64,000 bases of DNA from Labedaea rhizosphaerae. Its GTDB lineage: Bacteria; Actinomycetota; Actinomycetes; Mycobacteriales; Pseudonocardiaceae. The stretch lies in contig NZ_SNXZ01000004.1 in assembly GCF_004362825.1 (NCBI RefSeq), forward strand, positions 124,001 to 188,000. Reading direction: 5' to 3'. Below, piece by piece: positions 9,073 to 17,134 of the stretch (position 1 is the stretch's first letter; every line of letters starts with the position of its first letter). A program made the position numbers and the translations under genes. A model generated the notes under the pieces. The model was given only the letters and a program-made list of their open reading frames with translations, did no database searches and was not told the DNA's origin.

Positions 9073-10320
9073 ATGACGAACGTCGAGGTCGTGATCACCG
9101 GGATCGGCGCAACCACGCCGCTCGGTGGCGATGTGCAGTCCACGTGGGATGGGCTGCTCGAGGGCCGCAGCGGTGTGTCGAAGATCCGCGGCGACTGGCC
9201 CGAGAAGTTCGACCTGCCGGTGCGGATCGCGGCGCAGCTCGCCGTCGACCCGACCGAGGTGTTGCCCCGCGTGCAGGCGCGGCGCATGGACCGCTGCGAG
9301 CAGATCGCGGTCATCGCGGCCCGCCAGGCGTGGGCCGACGCCGGGTTCGACATGCCCACCGACGAGGCGCAGCCGGTCGACCCGGACCGGCTCGGCGTGG
9401 CGATCGGCACGGGCATCGGCGGGCCGGTCACCCTGCTCGACCAGGACGACCTGCTGGAAACCCAGGGACTGCGCAAGGTCTCGCCGCTCACCGTGCCGAT
9501 GCTGATGCCCAACGGGCCGGCCGCGATGGTCAGCCTCGAACTGCGGGCGCGAGCGGGTGTGCACTCGCCCGCGTCGGCGTGCGCGTCGGGGGCGGAGGGC
9601 ATCGCGCAGGGCTGGCGGATGATCCAGTACGGCGAGGCCGACGTGGTCGTGGTCGGCGGCGCCGAGGCGTGCATCCACCCGATCACCGTGGCCGGGTTCG
9701 CCCAGTCGCGGACGCTCTCGACCCGCAACAACGACCCGGAGGCGGCGTCGCGGCCCTTCGACACCGCGCGCGACGGGTTCGTGCTCGGTGAGGGCGCGGG
9801 CGTGCTGGTGATCGAGCGCGCGGACCACGCGGCGGCGCGCGGGGCGCGGGTCTACGGCAAGGTGGCGGGCATCGGCATCACCTCCGACGCCTACCACATC
9901 ACCGGCAACCACCCCGAGGGCATCGGCCAGATCGGCGCCATCCAGAAGGCGCTGCGCTCGGCTGGGCTGACCGCGGCGGACGTGCAGCACGTCAACGCGC
10001 ACGCGACGTCCACTGTGGTCGGTGACGTGGGCGAGGCGGCAGCTGTGCGCAAGGCGCTGGGCGAGGACGTGGTGCTGACCGCGCCGAAGGCCTCGCTGGG
10101 TCACCTCGTCGGCGGTGCGGGCGCGGTGGAAAGCATCATGACCGTGCTCTCGATCTACCACGGCTTGGTACCGCACACCCGCAACCTCGAGGAGCTGGAC
10201 CCGAAGGTGCAGCTGGACGTGGTGACCGGTGAGCCGCGCAAGATGGAGATCACCGCGGCCATCAACGACTCGTTCGGGTTCGGCGGGCACAACGTCGCCC
10301 TGGCCTTCACGGGTCCGTGA
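9073..10320 (+). CDS. fabF: 3-oxoacyl-ACP synthase II
   Basis: FabF is the elongating condensing enzyme of type II fatty acid synthesis. The 415-residue protein shows the Cys-His-His triad: SACASGAEGIAQ (Cys near 169), NAHATSTVVGD (His near 311) and KASLGHLVGGAGAVE (His near 348). It starts at an ATG preceded by AAGGGGGAGG. It is the last gene of the operon; a perfect 13-bp stem follows its stop codon within 10 nt. FabF enzymes also influence chain length and unsaturation at low temperature, which may matter given the desaturase system further along. Confidence 0.97.
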   Translation: MTNVEVVITGIGATTPLGGDVQSTWDGLLEGRSGVSKIRGDWPEKFDLPVRIAAQLAVDPTEVLPRVQARRMDRCEQIAVIAARQAWADAGFDMPTDEAQPVDPDRLGVAIGTGIGGPVTLLDQDDLLETQGLRKVSPLTVPMLMPNGPAAMVSLELRARAGVHSPASACASGAEGIAQGWRMIQYGEADVVVVGGAEACIHPITVAGFAQSRTLSTRNNDPEAASRPFDTARDGFVLGEGAGVLVIERADHAAARGARVYGKVAGIGITSDAYHITGNHPEGIGQIGAIQKALRSAGLTAADVQHVNAHATSTVVGDVGEAAAVRKALGEDVVLTAPKASLGHLVGGAGAVESIMTVLSIYHGLVPHTRNLEELDPKVQLDVVTGEPRKMEITAAINDSFGFGGHNVALAFTGP

Positions 10321-10327
10321 GCCGAGC

Positions 10328-10369
10328 GGCAAGTCGCGTCTCGACCATTCGTTCGGGACGCGACTTGCC
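10328..10369 (+). terminator. Terminator-like hairpin after fabF
   Basis: GGCAAGTCGCGTC (10328-10340) and GACGCGACTTGCC (10357-10369) form a perfect 13-bp stem around a 16-nt loop, starting 7 nt after the fabF stop. There is no T-run, as is common in actinomycete terminators. Confidence 0.85.
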
Positions 10370-10396
10370 CCTGGGCCAACTCCTAGCCTCGAACAC

Positions 10397-10798
10397 GTGA
10401 CCGACCCGAACACCCTCGAACCGAGGCTCGTCAAGATGGAACGCGACATCGCCAGCGCGAACGAGAACGCCGAACAGGCGCGCGCGCAAGCCGCAGCGGC
10501 ACGAGCTTTGGCGTCTGGTGCCGACCATGATGTCGCCGACGTCCGACAACAGCTACGTGCCCACACCCAAACGCTGAACGCCCTGCGGCAGACCCAGCTC
10601 GACCACTACCGGGAGTTCACCGACTTCCGGACCGAGACCCAGGCGAACTTCGCCAAGATCAACGAGAACTTCGCGAAGGTCAACGAGAACTTCGCCACGG
10701 TCAACGCGAATTTCACCAAGATCGAGTCGACGCTGGCCGCCTTCGCGGTGGGGCAGATGCACATCACGCGGCTCATCGAAGGCCTCGCCGGCAAGTAG
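10397..10798 (+). CDS. Small coiled-coil protein with four heptad-like repeats
   Basis: This 133-residue protein has no family I recognise. After a helical first half (LVKMERDIASANENAEQARA) it carries four near-identical 7-residue units, NFAKINE, NFAKVNE, NFATVNA and NFTKIES, exactly matching a coiled-coil period, and ends in a short hydrophobic helix (LAAFAVGQMHITRLIEGLAGK). It should form a long rod-like homo-oligomer. The GTG start at 10397 has no ribosome site; instead TAGCCT (10384-10389) ends 7 nt before it, so the gene is probably leaderless. It faces the next gene tail to tail at 2 nt distance. Function unknown. Confidence 0.75.
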   Translation: MTDPNTLEPRLVKMERDIASANENAEQARAQAAAARALASGADHDVADVRQQLRAHTQTLNALRQTQLDHYREFTDFRTETQANFAKINENFAKVNENFATVNANFTKIESTLAAFAVGQMHITRLIEGLAGK

Positions 10799-10802
10799 CG
10801 CC

Positions 10803-11390
10803 TCAGCACTCCTCGTGCTGGGGCGAGGTTCCCGTGGGGCCGCCGTCGACGCGCCAGGTCCCCTCTTCCACCGTCAGCGCGAACACGACGTGCCAGCGGA
10901 TGCACGCCACCGGCAGCTCCGGCGGGGCGTCGCGCACGTCCTGGGTGCTGACGAAGCTCAGCAGCACGCGCGCCGTCCCCGGCTGACCTAGCTCGATCCG
11001 GTAGATCACGATGCTGCCGTCGCGGGAGGACTGGTACGACTTCAGCCAGTCCGATTCCGGTTGCTGCTCGGCTCGCTCGCGGGTGACGGCCGACCGCCAG
11101 TGGTCGTAGTTCTTCGCGTTGATCGCGTCGAAGAAGACCTGCAGCAACGCCCGCGTCTGGTCGTACAGCGGGTGCCCGGTCGCGTCCGGGGTGCCCACCA
11201 CGGTCTTCGAACCCGGCCGCGCGGCCGGCGGTATCGACGTGGTCGACGGCAGCACGGTCGTTTCCTGCGGCGGCTCCTCGGGTTCCTGGTAGCGGTCCCG
11301 GGCGATCAACGCGCCGACCGCGGTCAGCGCGAGCACCACGACCAGCACAGGGATCAACCAGAGCTGCTTGCCTCGGGTCGCCGATGCCAC
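10803..11390 (-). CDS. Single-pass membrane protein of unknown function
   Basis: The 195-residue protein has one N-terminal membrane helix (LWLIPVLVVVLALTAVGALIA, residues ~10-30, quoted here only to its 20-residue core LWLIPVLVVVLALTAVGALI), then a Pro/Thr/Ser-rich linker, then a ~130-residue extracytoplasmic domain (LYDQTRALLQVFFDAINAKN, VRLLSFV-like strands, IRWHVVFALTVEEGTWRVDG) that has the helix-plus-sheet look of an NTF2-like or Mce-associated domain. Two Cys near the end (VACIRWH, HEEC) could form a disulfide outside the cell. It lies downstream of DUF3145 on the same strand, with the 16-bp repeat array in between. Confidence 0.75.
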   Translation of the reverse strand: MASATRGKQLWLIPVLVVVLALTAVGALIARDRYQEPEEPPQETTVLPSTTSIPPAARPGSKTVVGTPDATGHPLYDQTRALLQVFFDAINAKNYDHWRSAVTRERAEQQPESDWLKSYQSSRDGSIVIYRIELGQPGTARVLLSFVSTQDVRDAPPELPVACIRWHVVFALTVEEGTWRVDGGPTGTSPQHEEC

Positions 11391-11422
11391 ACGCGACAGC
11401 CTCTCATCCGACCCTGTTTCTC

Positions 11423-11511
11423 AGCCCACCCGGTTCTCAGCCCACCCAGGTCTTAGCCCACCCAGGTCTTAGCCCACCCAGGTCTTAGCCCACCCAGGTC
11501 TTAGCCCACCC
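11423..11511. repeat. Six copies of AGCCCACCC at exact 16-bp period
   Basis: AGCCCACCC begins at 11423, 11439, 11455, 11471, 11487 and 11503; the unit is TCTTAGCCCACCCAGG in the inner copies and slightly diverged in the outer two. The right-hand copy lies in the last codons and TAA stop of the DUF3145 gene (minus strand), so the array is the 3' end of that gene copied downstream. Confidence 0.9.
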
Positions 11512-12004
11512 GGTGCAGCCAGGTGACCGGCGCGCCGTCGCCCGCCCGGCGGTACGGCTCTAGCGCGTCGTCCCACGAGGCGCCGAGCAGCTCGTCGACC
11601 GCGTGCGCGAACGACTCGCCGCCCCTGCTCTTGGTCGCGATGGCCCGCAGCTGGTCCTCGCCGACCACGATGTCGCCGCTCGCGCCGGTGCGGGCGCGCC
11701 ACAGCCCGAGACCGGGGGCGAAGCAGTAGCGTTCGCCGTCGGTGCCCTCGCTGGGGTCCTCGGTCACCTCGAACCGGATCATGGGCCAGGCTTTGAGCGC
11801 GCTCACGAGCTTCGCGCCCGTGCCGGCCTCACCGGTCCACGAGCACTCCGAACGGAGCTGACCGGGGGCCGCGGGTTGTGCGGTCCACGTCAGCTCTGCG
11901 CGCACCCCAAGGGTGCCCGAAATCGCCCACTCGACGTGCGGACACACCGCAGACGGCGACGAGTGGACGTACACCACGCCATGGGTGCTGCCACTGCTGC
12001 TCAC
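11501..12004 (-). CDS. DUF3145 family protein
   Basis: This 167-residue protein belongs to DUF3145, an actinobacteria-specific family of unknown function found beside the fab cluster in other actinomycetes as well. The family features are the start GVVYVHSSPSAVCPHVEWA, the tryptophan-rich core (ELTWTAQPA, CSWTGEAGTG, GLGLWRARTGA) and the end DELLGASWDDALEPYRRAG. The GTG at 12004 follows GGAGG at 6 nt. No membrane segment is present. Its last codons seed the 16-bp repeat array. Conservation of position suggests a role tied to lipid synthesis, but this is inference. Confidence 0.88.
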   Translation of the reverse strand: MSSSGSTHGVVYVHSSPSAVCPHVEWAISGTLGVRAELTWTAQPAAPGQLRSECSWTGEAGTGAKLVSALKAWPMIRFEVTEDPSEGTDGERYCFAPGLGLWRARTGASGDIVVGEDQLRAIATKSRGGESFAHAVDELLGASWDDALEPYRRAGDGAPVTWLHRVG

Positions 12005-12228
12005 TGCTGACCTCCGCTGCTCGACGAGGGAACGTCTTCCCCTACGCCCTCTCGATGCGGCGGTCCACCGGTGTGCCGTGTGACGACCCGGGCCCATTGT
12101 GCCCCGTCATCGTCCACTTCTGCCACAGGAACCACACTTGTCAGCACAACTCCCCCGCCACGGGGTAGGGGTCCAGGCGATACCGTGTGCGTCCGGCAGG
12201 CTGACGGGGTGGGTCGGGGAGGTGTGTC

Positions 12229-13566
12229 GTGCGACTGCTGCGGATCGGTGACGAGCCGTCCCGGATCGGGGCCGATGTCTCGGCCGCCTTGACCTCGTGG
12301 GGCCGCGGCGACGGCGTGGTCGGCGGGTTCGCCCTGGTCGGGGCGCAGCCGCCGGGCTGCCCGGGGCCGGTGGACGCGGTGGTGGTGCTGCCCCGCGGCG
12401 TCCTGGTGGTCGCGGGCGTCGACCTGCCGGATCCCGCCATGCGCCTCGACGCCCCGCTGGCCGGCGCGTGGAAGACCGACGGCTGGCCGTTGGTGCGCCC
12501 CGGCGACGACGCCGCCACCAATCCCGCGGCCGAGGCCATCGAGGCGTCCACGGCGATCGCGAACCTGTTGCAGTCCAACCGCGCCGAGCCCGTGCCGGTC
12601 GGCACCGTGGTCGCGGTCGGGCCGTACGTGGAGAAGGTCGAGCAGCCGACGGCCGACCTGGTGCGCGGTGTGCGCATCCTGCACCCCGAGCCGATGACCC
12701 TGCTGACCGCGACGCGCGAACTGGCTGTGAGGGAGCGGCCGTGCACGGTCCGCGAGGCCCACGTCATCCTGGCCGCCCTCGCCCCCGACCTGCGCCTGCC
12801 GATGGACGAGGAGCTGACGGCCGAGGGCTTCCCCACCGCCTCGGACATGGCGAGCGCCAGCACGACGCTCATCCCGCGTTTCCGCGACGCGGACAAGCCG
12901 AAGCGCCCAGCCAAGCCCAAGTCCGGCGGCGGCATCCGCTGGCTCCCGATCGCCGCGGTCGCCTTGATCGGCGTGTTGCTGCTGACCGGCATCATCGTGG
13001 CCGTCGCGTCCGCCGGCGGTGACCCGGCGCCGACGCCGGCGCCCACCAGGGCTGGGGCGAAGACCAGTGCACCGACCAGTGCACCCGCGAAACCCGCCCG
13101 GACCGACGCGAACGCCATGCCGGGCCTGTCCGACGGCGACTTCGTCGCGAAGGACACCACCCAGGACGCGGACTGCGCCGCCGACACGACCGGCGACATG
13201 CAGGCCTGGCTGCAGCAGCACGGGTGCGACCGCCTGTTGCGGGCCCGCTACGTGGTGGCGGTCAACGGCAAGCAAGCCGCGGTGTTACTCGCGGTGCTCA
13301 GCTTCCCGGACAACGCCACGGCGGCGAGCTTCAAGGTCGTCGCGGACACGCCGGGAAGCGGCACCGTCCTCGACCCGGCCGCGCAGGGCAAGCCGTGGCC
13401 GCAGGCCCTGAAGCCCAGCTTCGACTCGGCGGGCTACGGGAGCCAGGCCAACGGCACCTCGGTCGTGATCGCCCAGACGACCTGGGTGAAGACTCCGCCC
13501 AAGCCGGACGACGAGGCGCTGGACGCCTTGGCGCGGCGCGCGGCCCAGCTCCCGCCCCCGCAATGA
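12229..13566 (+). CDS. Large single-pass membrane protein, unknown function
   Basis: The 445-residue protein has a ~215-residue cytoplasmic N-terminal domain (VVVLPRGVLVVAGVDLPDPA is typical), a basic linker (KPKRPAKPKSGGG), one membrane helix (WLPIAAVALIGVLLLTGIIV, about residues 240-260) and an extracytoplasmic domain after a Pro/Thr/Ala linker. The outer domain has two Cys near DCAADTTGDMQAWLQQHGC and a lipoprotein-like sensor look (LLRARYVVAVNGKQAAVLL). GGGGAGG lies 6 nt before the GTG start. The layout resembles receptor-type proteins, but no catalytic motif is visible. Confidence 0.8.
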   Translation: MRLLRIGDEPSRIGADVSAALTSWGRGDGVVGGFALVGAQPPGCPGPVDAVVVLPRGVLVVAGVDLPDPAMRLDAPLAGAWKTDGWPLVRPGDDAATNPAAEAIEASTAIANLLQSNRAEPVPVGTVVAVGPYVEKVEQPTADLVRGVRILHPEPMTLLTATRELAVRERPCTVREAHVILAALAPDLRLPMDEELTAEGFPTASDMASASTTLIPRFRDADKPKRPAKPKSGGGIRWLPIAAVALIGVLLLTGIIVAVASAGGDPAPTPAPTRAGAKTSAPTSAPAKPARTDANAMPGLSDGDFVAKDTTQDADCAADTTGDMQAWLQQHGCDRLLRARYVVAVNGKQAAVLLAVLSFPDNATAASFKVVADTPGSGTVLDPAAQGKPWPQALKPSFDSAGYGSQANGTSVVIAQTTWVKTPPKPDDEALDALARRAAQLPPPQ

Positions 13567-13588
13567 CACGGACCGCGACCGCCGCGCC

Positions 13589-14995
13589 TCACAACCCGTA
13601 GGACTCCAGCAGCCGCAGCCACACCTCGCTGATCGTCGGGAACGACGGAACCGCGTGCCACAGCCGGTCCACCGGCACCTCGCCCGCCACCGCGATCGTC
13701 GCCGAGTGCAGCAGGTCCGCCACGTCCTGACCGACGAACGTCACCCCGACCAGCACCCGCCGGTCCTCGTCCACCACCAGGCGCGCCTTGCCGCGATAGC
13801 CGTCCGCGTGCAGGTATGACCCCGCCGTCTCGATGTCCACGTCGACGACCTTGGTGTTCAGCCCCGCCGACGCCGCCTGCTCGGCGGTCCGCCCCACGAA
13901 CCCGACCTCCGGGTCGGTGAACACCACCTGCGGCACCGCGTAGTGATCGGCGGTCGACTGGTGCCTGCTCCACGGCGAGAGGTCCACCGACTCACCCCGC
14001 GCCCGCGCCGCCACCACGTCCCCGGTGATCCGCGCCGCGTACTTGCCCTGGTGGGTCAGCGGCGCCCGCCCGGTCACGTCGCCCGCCGCGTACAACCACG
14101 GCACGCCCTCGACCTGCCCGGAGTCGTCCACCGCCAAAGTCGAGCCCGGCGACAGGCCGGCCACCTCGAGCCCGATGTCGTCGGTGTTCGGCCGGCGCCC
14201 GGTCGCCACCAGCAGCCGCTCCCCCGAGAGCACCGACCCGTCGGACAGGGTCAAGGAAACCCCGTCGTCGGTGCCCGCGGCCGCGACCGCCGAAGCGTCG
14301 CGGTGCACGGTGATCCCGTCCTCGGCGAACGCGGCCAGCAACAACTCACCCACGAACGGCTCGAACCGCGGCAACGGCCGCGACCCGGACAACACCAAGT
14401 CGATCCGCGCGCCGAGGCGCGACCAGGCCTGCGCCATCTCCACGCCGACGACCCCGCCGCCGAGCACGACCATGCTCGAGGGCACCTGCTTGGCGTTGGT
14501 CGCCTCGCGCGAACCCCAGTAGGGCACCTGGTCGAGCCCGTCGATGCGCGGCGCCCGCGGGACGCTGCCGGTGCACACGATCACCGCGTGGTTGGCTGTG
14601 ACCACCGTGTCGGGTTCGCCGACGCGGCTGATGGTCACCTCGCGCTCGCCGGTCAGCCGGGCGTGACCGCGGGCGACCTCGATGCCCGCGCCCTTGGCCC
14701 AGTCGACCTGGCTGGTGTCGTCGAGGTTGTGGATGAACTCGTCGCGGCGGGCGAGCACCGGCCCGGGGTCGAGCCGCTCGCCCACGGGCACGCCCGGCAA
14801 CCGGCGTGCCGCCGCGAGCGCGTGGCCCGGGCGCAGCAAGGCCTTGCTGGGGATGCACGCCCAGAAGCTGCATTCACCGCCGAACAGCTCCCGGTCGACC
14901 AGCAGGGTCCGCAGGCCGCCGCGCACCGCGCGGTCGGCCGCGTTCTCCCCGACCGGTCCGGCCCCGATGACGATCACGTCCACTTGTTCATTCAC
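13589..14995 (-). CDS. Flavoprotein disulfide reductase (dihydrolipoamide dehydrogenase/mercuric reductase family)
   Basis: This 468-residue enzyme has the FAD Rossmann motif VIGAGPVGENAADRA near the start, a redox disulfide in GGECSFWACIPSKALL (Cys-x4-Cys), the NAD(P) fold motif VVLGGGVVGVEMAQAWSR near residue 170, the second FAD site YAAGDVTGRAPLTH and a C-terminal HAVPSFPTISEVW carrying the His and Glu of the active-site base pair. It moves electrons from NAD(P)H to a disulfide or quinone-like substrate. The substrate cannot be told from sequence. The GTG at 14995 starts the conserved domain. It is divergent from a MarR gene 89 bp away, which probably controls it; a redox or xenobiotic signal is likely. 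Confidence 0.9.
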   Translation of the reverse strand: MNEQVDVIVIGAGPVGENAADRAVRGGLRTLLVDRELFGGECSFWACIPSKALLRPGHALAAARRLPGVPVGERLDPGPVLARRDEFIHNLDDTSQVDWAKGAGIEVARGHARLTGEREVTISRVGEPDTVVTANHAVIVCTGSVPRAPRIDGLDQVPYWGSREATNAKQVPSSMVVLGGGVVGVEMAQAWSRLGARIDLVLSGSRPLPRFEPFVGELLLAAFAEDGITVHRDASAVAAAGTDDGVSLTLSDGSVLSGERLLVATGRRPNTDDIGLEVAGLSPGSTLAVDDSGQVEGVPWLYAAGDVTGRAPLTHQGKYAARITGDVVAARARGESVDLSPWSRHQSTADHYAVPQVVFTDPEVGFVGRTAEQAASAGLNTKVVDVDIETAGSYLHADGYRGKARLVVDEDRRVLVGVTFVGQDVADLLHSATIAVAGEVPVDRLWHAVPSFPTISEVWLRLLESYGL

Positions 14996-15084
14996 CCGCC
15001 CACCGCAGCAGATCCGCGGGCGCGCGGCAACCGGCGAACTCGGCGGGTACCTCCAACGATGGCCAGGCGCTAGCATCTGGCGAT

Positions 15085-15576
15085 ATGAACGCATCAAGCC
15101 CGGATGGGGTATTTGTCCTGCCCGAGCCGTTGCTGGAATTCCCCAGCTTCCTGGTGTTCCAGGTGGCTCGGGAAGCCCGCAAGCTCGCCTCGGCATTGCA
15201 CCCCGACGGGTTGCGTGCACCGCACGTGGCCGTCCTGGCCTGCCTCCAGGAGTTCGGCCCGTCGTCGCAGAAGGAGATCAGCGAGCGGCTGCGCATCGAC
15301 GCGTCCGACCTGGTCACGCTGCTGGACGAACTCGAGGCGCAGGGACTGGCCAGCCGCACCCGCGACCTGCGTGACCGGCGGCGCTACGTCGTGCGGATCA
15401 CCCAGGACGGCGAGCAAACGCTGCGCAGCCGGTTGGAGCTCACACGCAAGATCAACGATCTTTTACTCGCCCCGCTCGATCGGGAAGAGCGCCAGGAGCT
15501 GCTGCGACTGCTGCTCAAGGTCTATGCGCACCACGACCCCGACCGGGTGCCCGCGCGGATCGCCGCCGTGAAATAG
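15085..15576 (+). CDS. MarR family transcriptional regulator
   Basis: The 163-residue protein shows a typical MarR winged helix (APHVAVLACLQEFGPSSQKE, ERLRIDASDLVTLLDELEAQ, wing RTRDLRDRRRYVVRIT) flanked by dimerisation helices. TAGCAT (15071-15076) lies 8 nt before the ATG, so translation is probably leaderless. It faces the disulfide reductase gene and likely represses that gene and itself. GTGAC-ggaca-GTCAC right after its stop could be a small terminator. Confidence 0.9.
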   Translation: MNASSPDGVFVLPEPLLEFPSFLVFQVAREARKLASALHPDGLRAPHVAVLACLQEFGPSSQKEISERLRIDASDLVTLLDELEAQGLASRTRDLRDRRRYVVRITQDGEQTLRSRLELTRKINDLLLAPLDREERQELLRLLLKVYAHHDPDRVPARIAAVK

Positions 15577-15591
15577 TGACGGACAGTCACC

Positions 15592-15715
15592 GCAATTAGT
15601 AAATATTTAAGGTCCATTGCGGCTAATCCGGTGAACTGATCGCGCGCCGGTGTCTGACGTCTGTCATTCATTCGCTATTCTCCTGTTGCAAAGGGCGACA
15701 TGCGCGTGAATACGG
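15592..15715 (+). promoter_or_regulatory. AT-rich leader of lsr2, candidate autoregulatory site
   Basis: The stretch around 15593-15620 (AATTAGTAAATATTTAAGG) is strikingly AT-rich for this window, and more A/T-rich sequence follows (GTCATTCATTCGCTATT at 15663 on). Lsr2 proteins bind AT-rich DNA and several lsr2 genes are self-regulated, so this is the natural binding site. CGCTATTCT near 15672 could serve as a -10 region. Confidence 0.5.
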
Positions 15716-15730
15716 ATGCCGGAGGAAAAC

Positions 15731-16060
15731 GTGGCACAGAAGACCGTGGTCGAGCTCGTCGACGATCTCGACGGTGGTGAAGCCCACGAAACCGTCGAAT
15801 TCTCCATTGACGGCGTGGACTTCGTCATCGATCTGTCCAACGAGAACGCCACCTTGCTGCGGGAAAGGCTCGCCGAGTTCGTCGGCCACGCGCGCAAGGT
15901 GAGCAGCCGCCGGGGCCGCGGCAAGACCGCCGTGGGCAGTGCCGGCGTGGACACCCAGGCCGTTCGGGAATGGGCACGCAGCCAGGGCGAGAACGTCGCC
16001 GAGCGCGGCCGGCTCTCCCGCGACCTCGTCGCCCGGTTCCAGGAGGCGCACGGCCGCTGA
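15731..16060 (+). CDS. lsr2: Lsr2 nucleoid-associated xenogeneic silencer
   Basis: The 109-residue protein has the N-terminal dimerisation domain (QKTVVELVDDLDGGEAHETV, FSIDGVDFVIDLS) and the C-terminal DNA-binding domain (REWARSQGENVAERGRLSRD) with the RGR hook that inserts into the minor groove of AT-rich DNA. GGAGG lies 5 nt before the GTG. Lsr2 coats and silences horizontally acquired DNA in actinobacteria. The canonical protein is about 110 residues, so this is full length. Confidence 0.97.
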   Translation: MAQKTVVELVDDLDGGEAHETVEFSIDGVDFVIDLSNENATLLRERLAEFVGHARKVSSRRGRGKTAVGSAGVDTQAVREWARSQGENVAERGRLSRDLVARFQEAHGR

Positions 16061-16075
16061 CCTGCGCGAGGTCAG
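16057..16075. terminator. Hairpin spanning both convergent stop codons
   Basis: CTGACCT (16057-16063), a GCGCG loop and AGGTCAG (16069-16075) form a perfect 7-bp stem. The lsr2 stop TGA (16058-16060) and the stop of the opposite gene (16072-16074) pair with each other inside the stem, so one short element can end both transcripts. Confidence 0.7.
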
Positions 16076-16911
16076 GCGGGCAGCCGCCGGGGCGAGGGCA
16101 GCACGTCCGCGCCGAATTCCCGGACGGCGGCGTCGATGTGCGGTCCGTGGCCACGCCGCGGGATCGCGAGCATGGCCGCGCGCAACGAGCGCAGCATCGA
16201 CGTGGCAACGGCGGGCGGATAAGCGCTCTTGCCGTAGTGAGCGCGCGCCCAACGGGGCAGAACCGAATAGGCGAGGTGTCCGGCGAGCGGCTGGTACACC
16301 GGTAGGCCGAGCCGCCACGGGAGCTTGACCGGCGGGCGGTGCAGGAAGCGGTAGATCGTCATGGCGTCGTCGGTTCGGCGCAGCTGTGGGCGGATCGACC
16401 GCAAGTAGGCGCGCAGTTCAGCAAGCGAACCTGGAACATCTTCCAGTTCGAGTCCGACGAGCGCCGCACTGCGGCGTTGTTCGTTCACGTACTGATCGCC
16501 ATGTGCTTCTGACAACGGGTAACCGCCGCGACGGACAACGCTCAAGAATGAGGCAACTTCGGCACAATGCACCCATAACAGCAGGTCGGGCCGGTCCAGC
16601 CGGAATTCGTCGCCGGTGCGCGGGTCCCGGGCCCGCAGGACGGCGTGCACGGAACGCACCTTCGCGGCGATCCGGTGCGCTTGTTCGGTGCTGCCGTAGG
16701 TGGTGACTCCGACGAAGTCCGCCGTCCGGAACAACCGGCCGAGCGGATCGCGCTGAAAGTCCGAATTCTGCACGACGCCGGCCACCGCCAGCGGGTGCAA
16801 AGCCTGGAAGAACAGGCTGCTGATGCCGGCGATCCACATGGCCGGGTCGGCGTGCAACTGCCACGTCACCGACTCGGGCCCGAACAACCCCTGGTCCATG
16901 GCTTCCAGCAT
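16072..16911 (-). CDS. MpaB/DUF2236 family oxygenase-like protein
   Basis: This ~279-residue protein belongs to the DUF2236 (MpaB, latex-clearing-protein-like) family of putative haem or metal oxygenases. The typical layout is seen: a helical start (ESVTWQLHADPAMWIAGISS), FFQALHPLAVAGVVQNSDF with the conserved His, RTADFVGVTTYGSTEQAHRI, then LLWVHCAEVASFLSV and a basic end. Family members oxidise diverse substrates and most are uncharacterised. The ATG at 16911 or the one at 16899 is the likely start; the frame stays open further upstream only because it runs into the 22-bp repeat array, which is not coding. Confidence 0.82.
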   Translation of the reverse strand: MLEAMDQGLFGPESVTWQLHADPAMWIAGISSLFFQALHPLAVAGVVQNSDFQRDPLGRLFRTADFVGVTTYGSTEQAHRIAAKVRSVHAVLRARDPRTGDEFRLDRPDLLLWVHCAEVASFLSVVRRGGYPLSEAHGDQYVNEQRRSAALVGLELEDVPGSLAELRAYLRSIRPQLRRTDDAMTIYRFLHRPPVKLPWRLGLPVYQPLAGHLAYSVLPRWARAHYGKSAYPPAVATSMLRSLRAAMLAIPRRGHGPHIDAAVREFGADVLPSPRRLPA

Positions 16912-16924
16912 CCCCCGCCGGGGC

Positions 16925-17126
16925 GTGTCCCACACCCAAACCGGGCGTGTCCCACACTCAGAACAGGTGTGTCCCCCACTCAAGCAGGGTGTGTCCCACA
17001 CTCGAGTGTGGGGCACACCCTGCGCGAACGTGGGACACACCCAGTCGGAACGGGGGACACACCCCGCGCCAACGTGGGACACACCCGGTCGGAACGGGGG
17101 ACACGCCCGGTTGGAAGGTGGGACAC
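16925..17126. repeat. 22-bp repeat array 2 with central orientation switch
   Basis: Forward GTGTCCC cores start at 16925, 16947, 16969 and 16991; reversed GGGACAC-type cores follow at 17010, 17032, 17054, 17076, 17098 and 17120. All ten keep an exact 22-bp period on each side of a perfect palindrome, CCCACACTCGAGTGTGGG (16995-17012). The array lies between the end of pntB and the start of the MpaB gene and matches array 1 at 2912. Confidence 0.92.
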
Positions 17127-17134
17127 GCCCGGGG

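Noticed and set aside
16912-17082. Upstream extension of the MpaB-like gene
   Set aside because: The extra residues (CVPRSDWVCPT-like repeats) are only the translation of the 22-bp repeat array.
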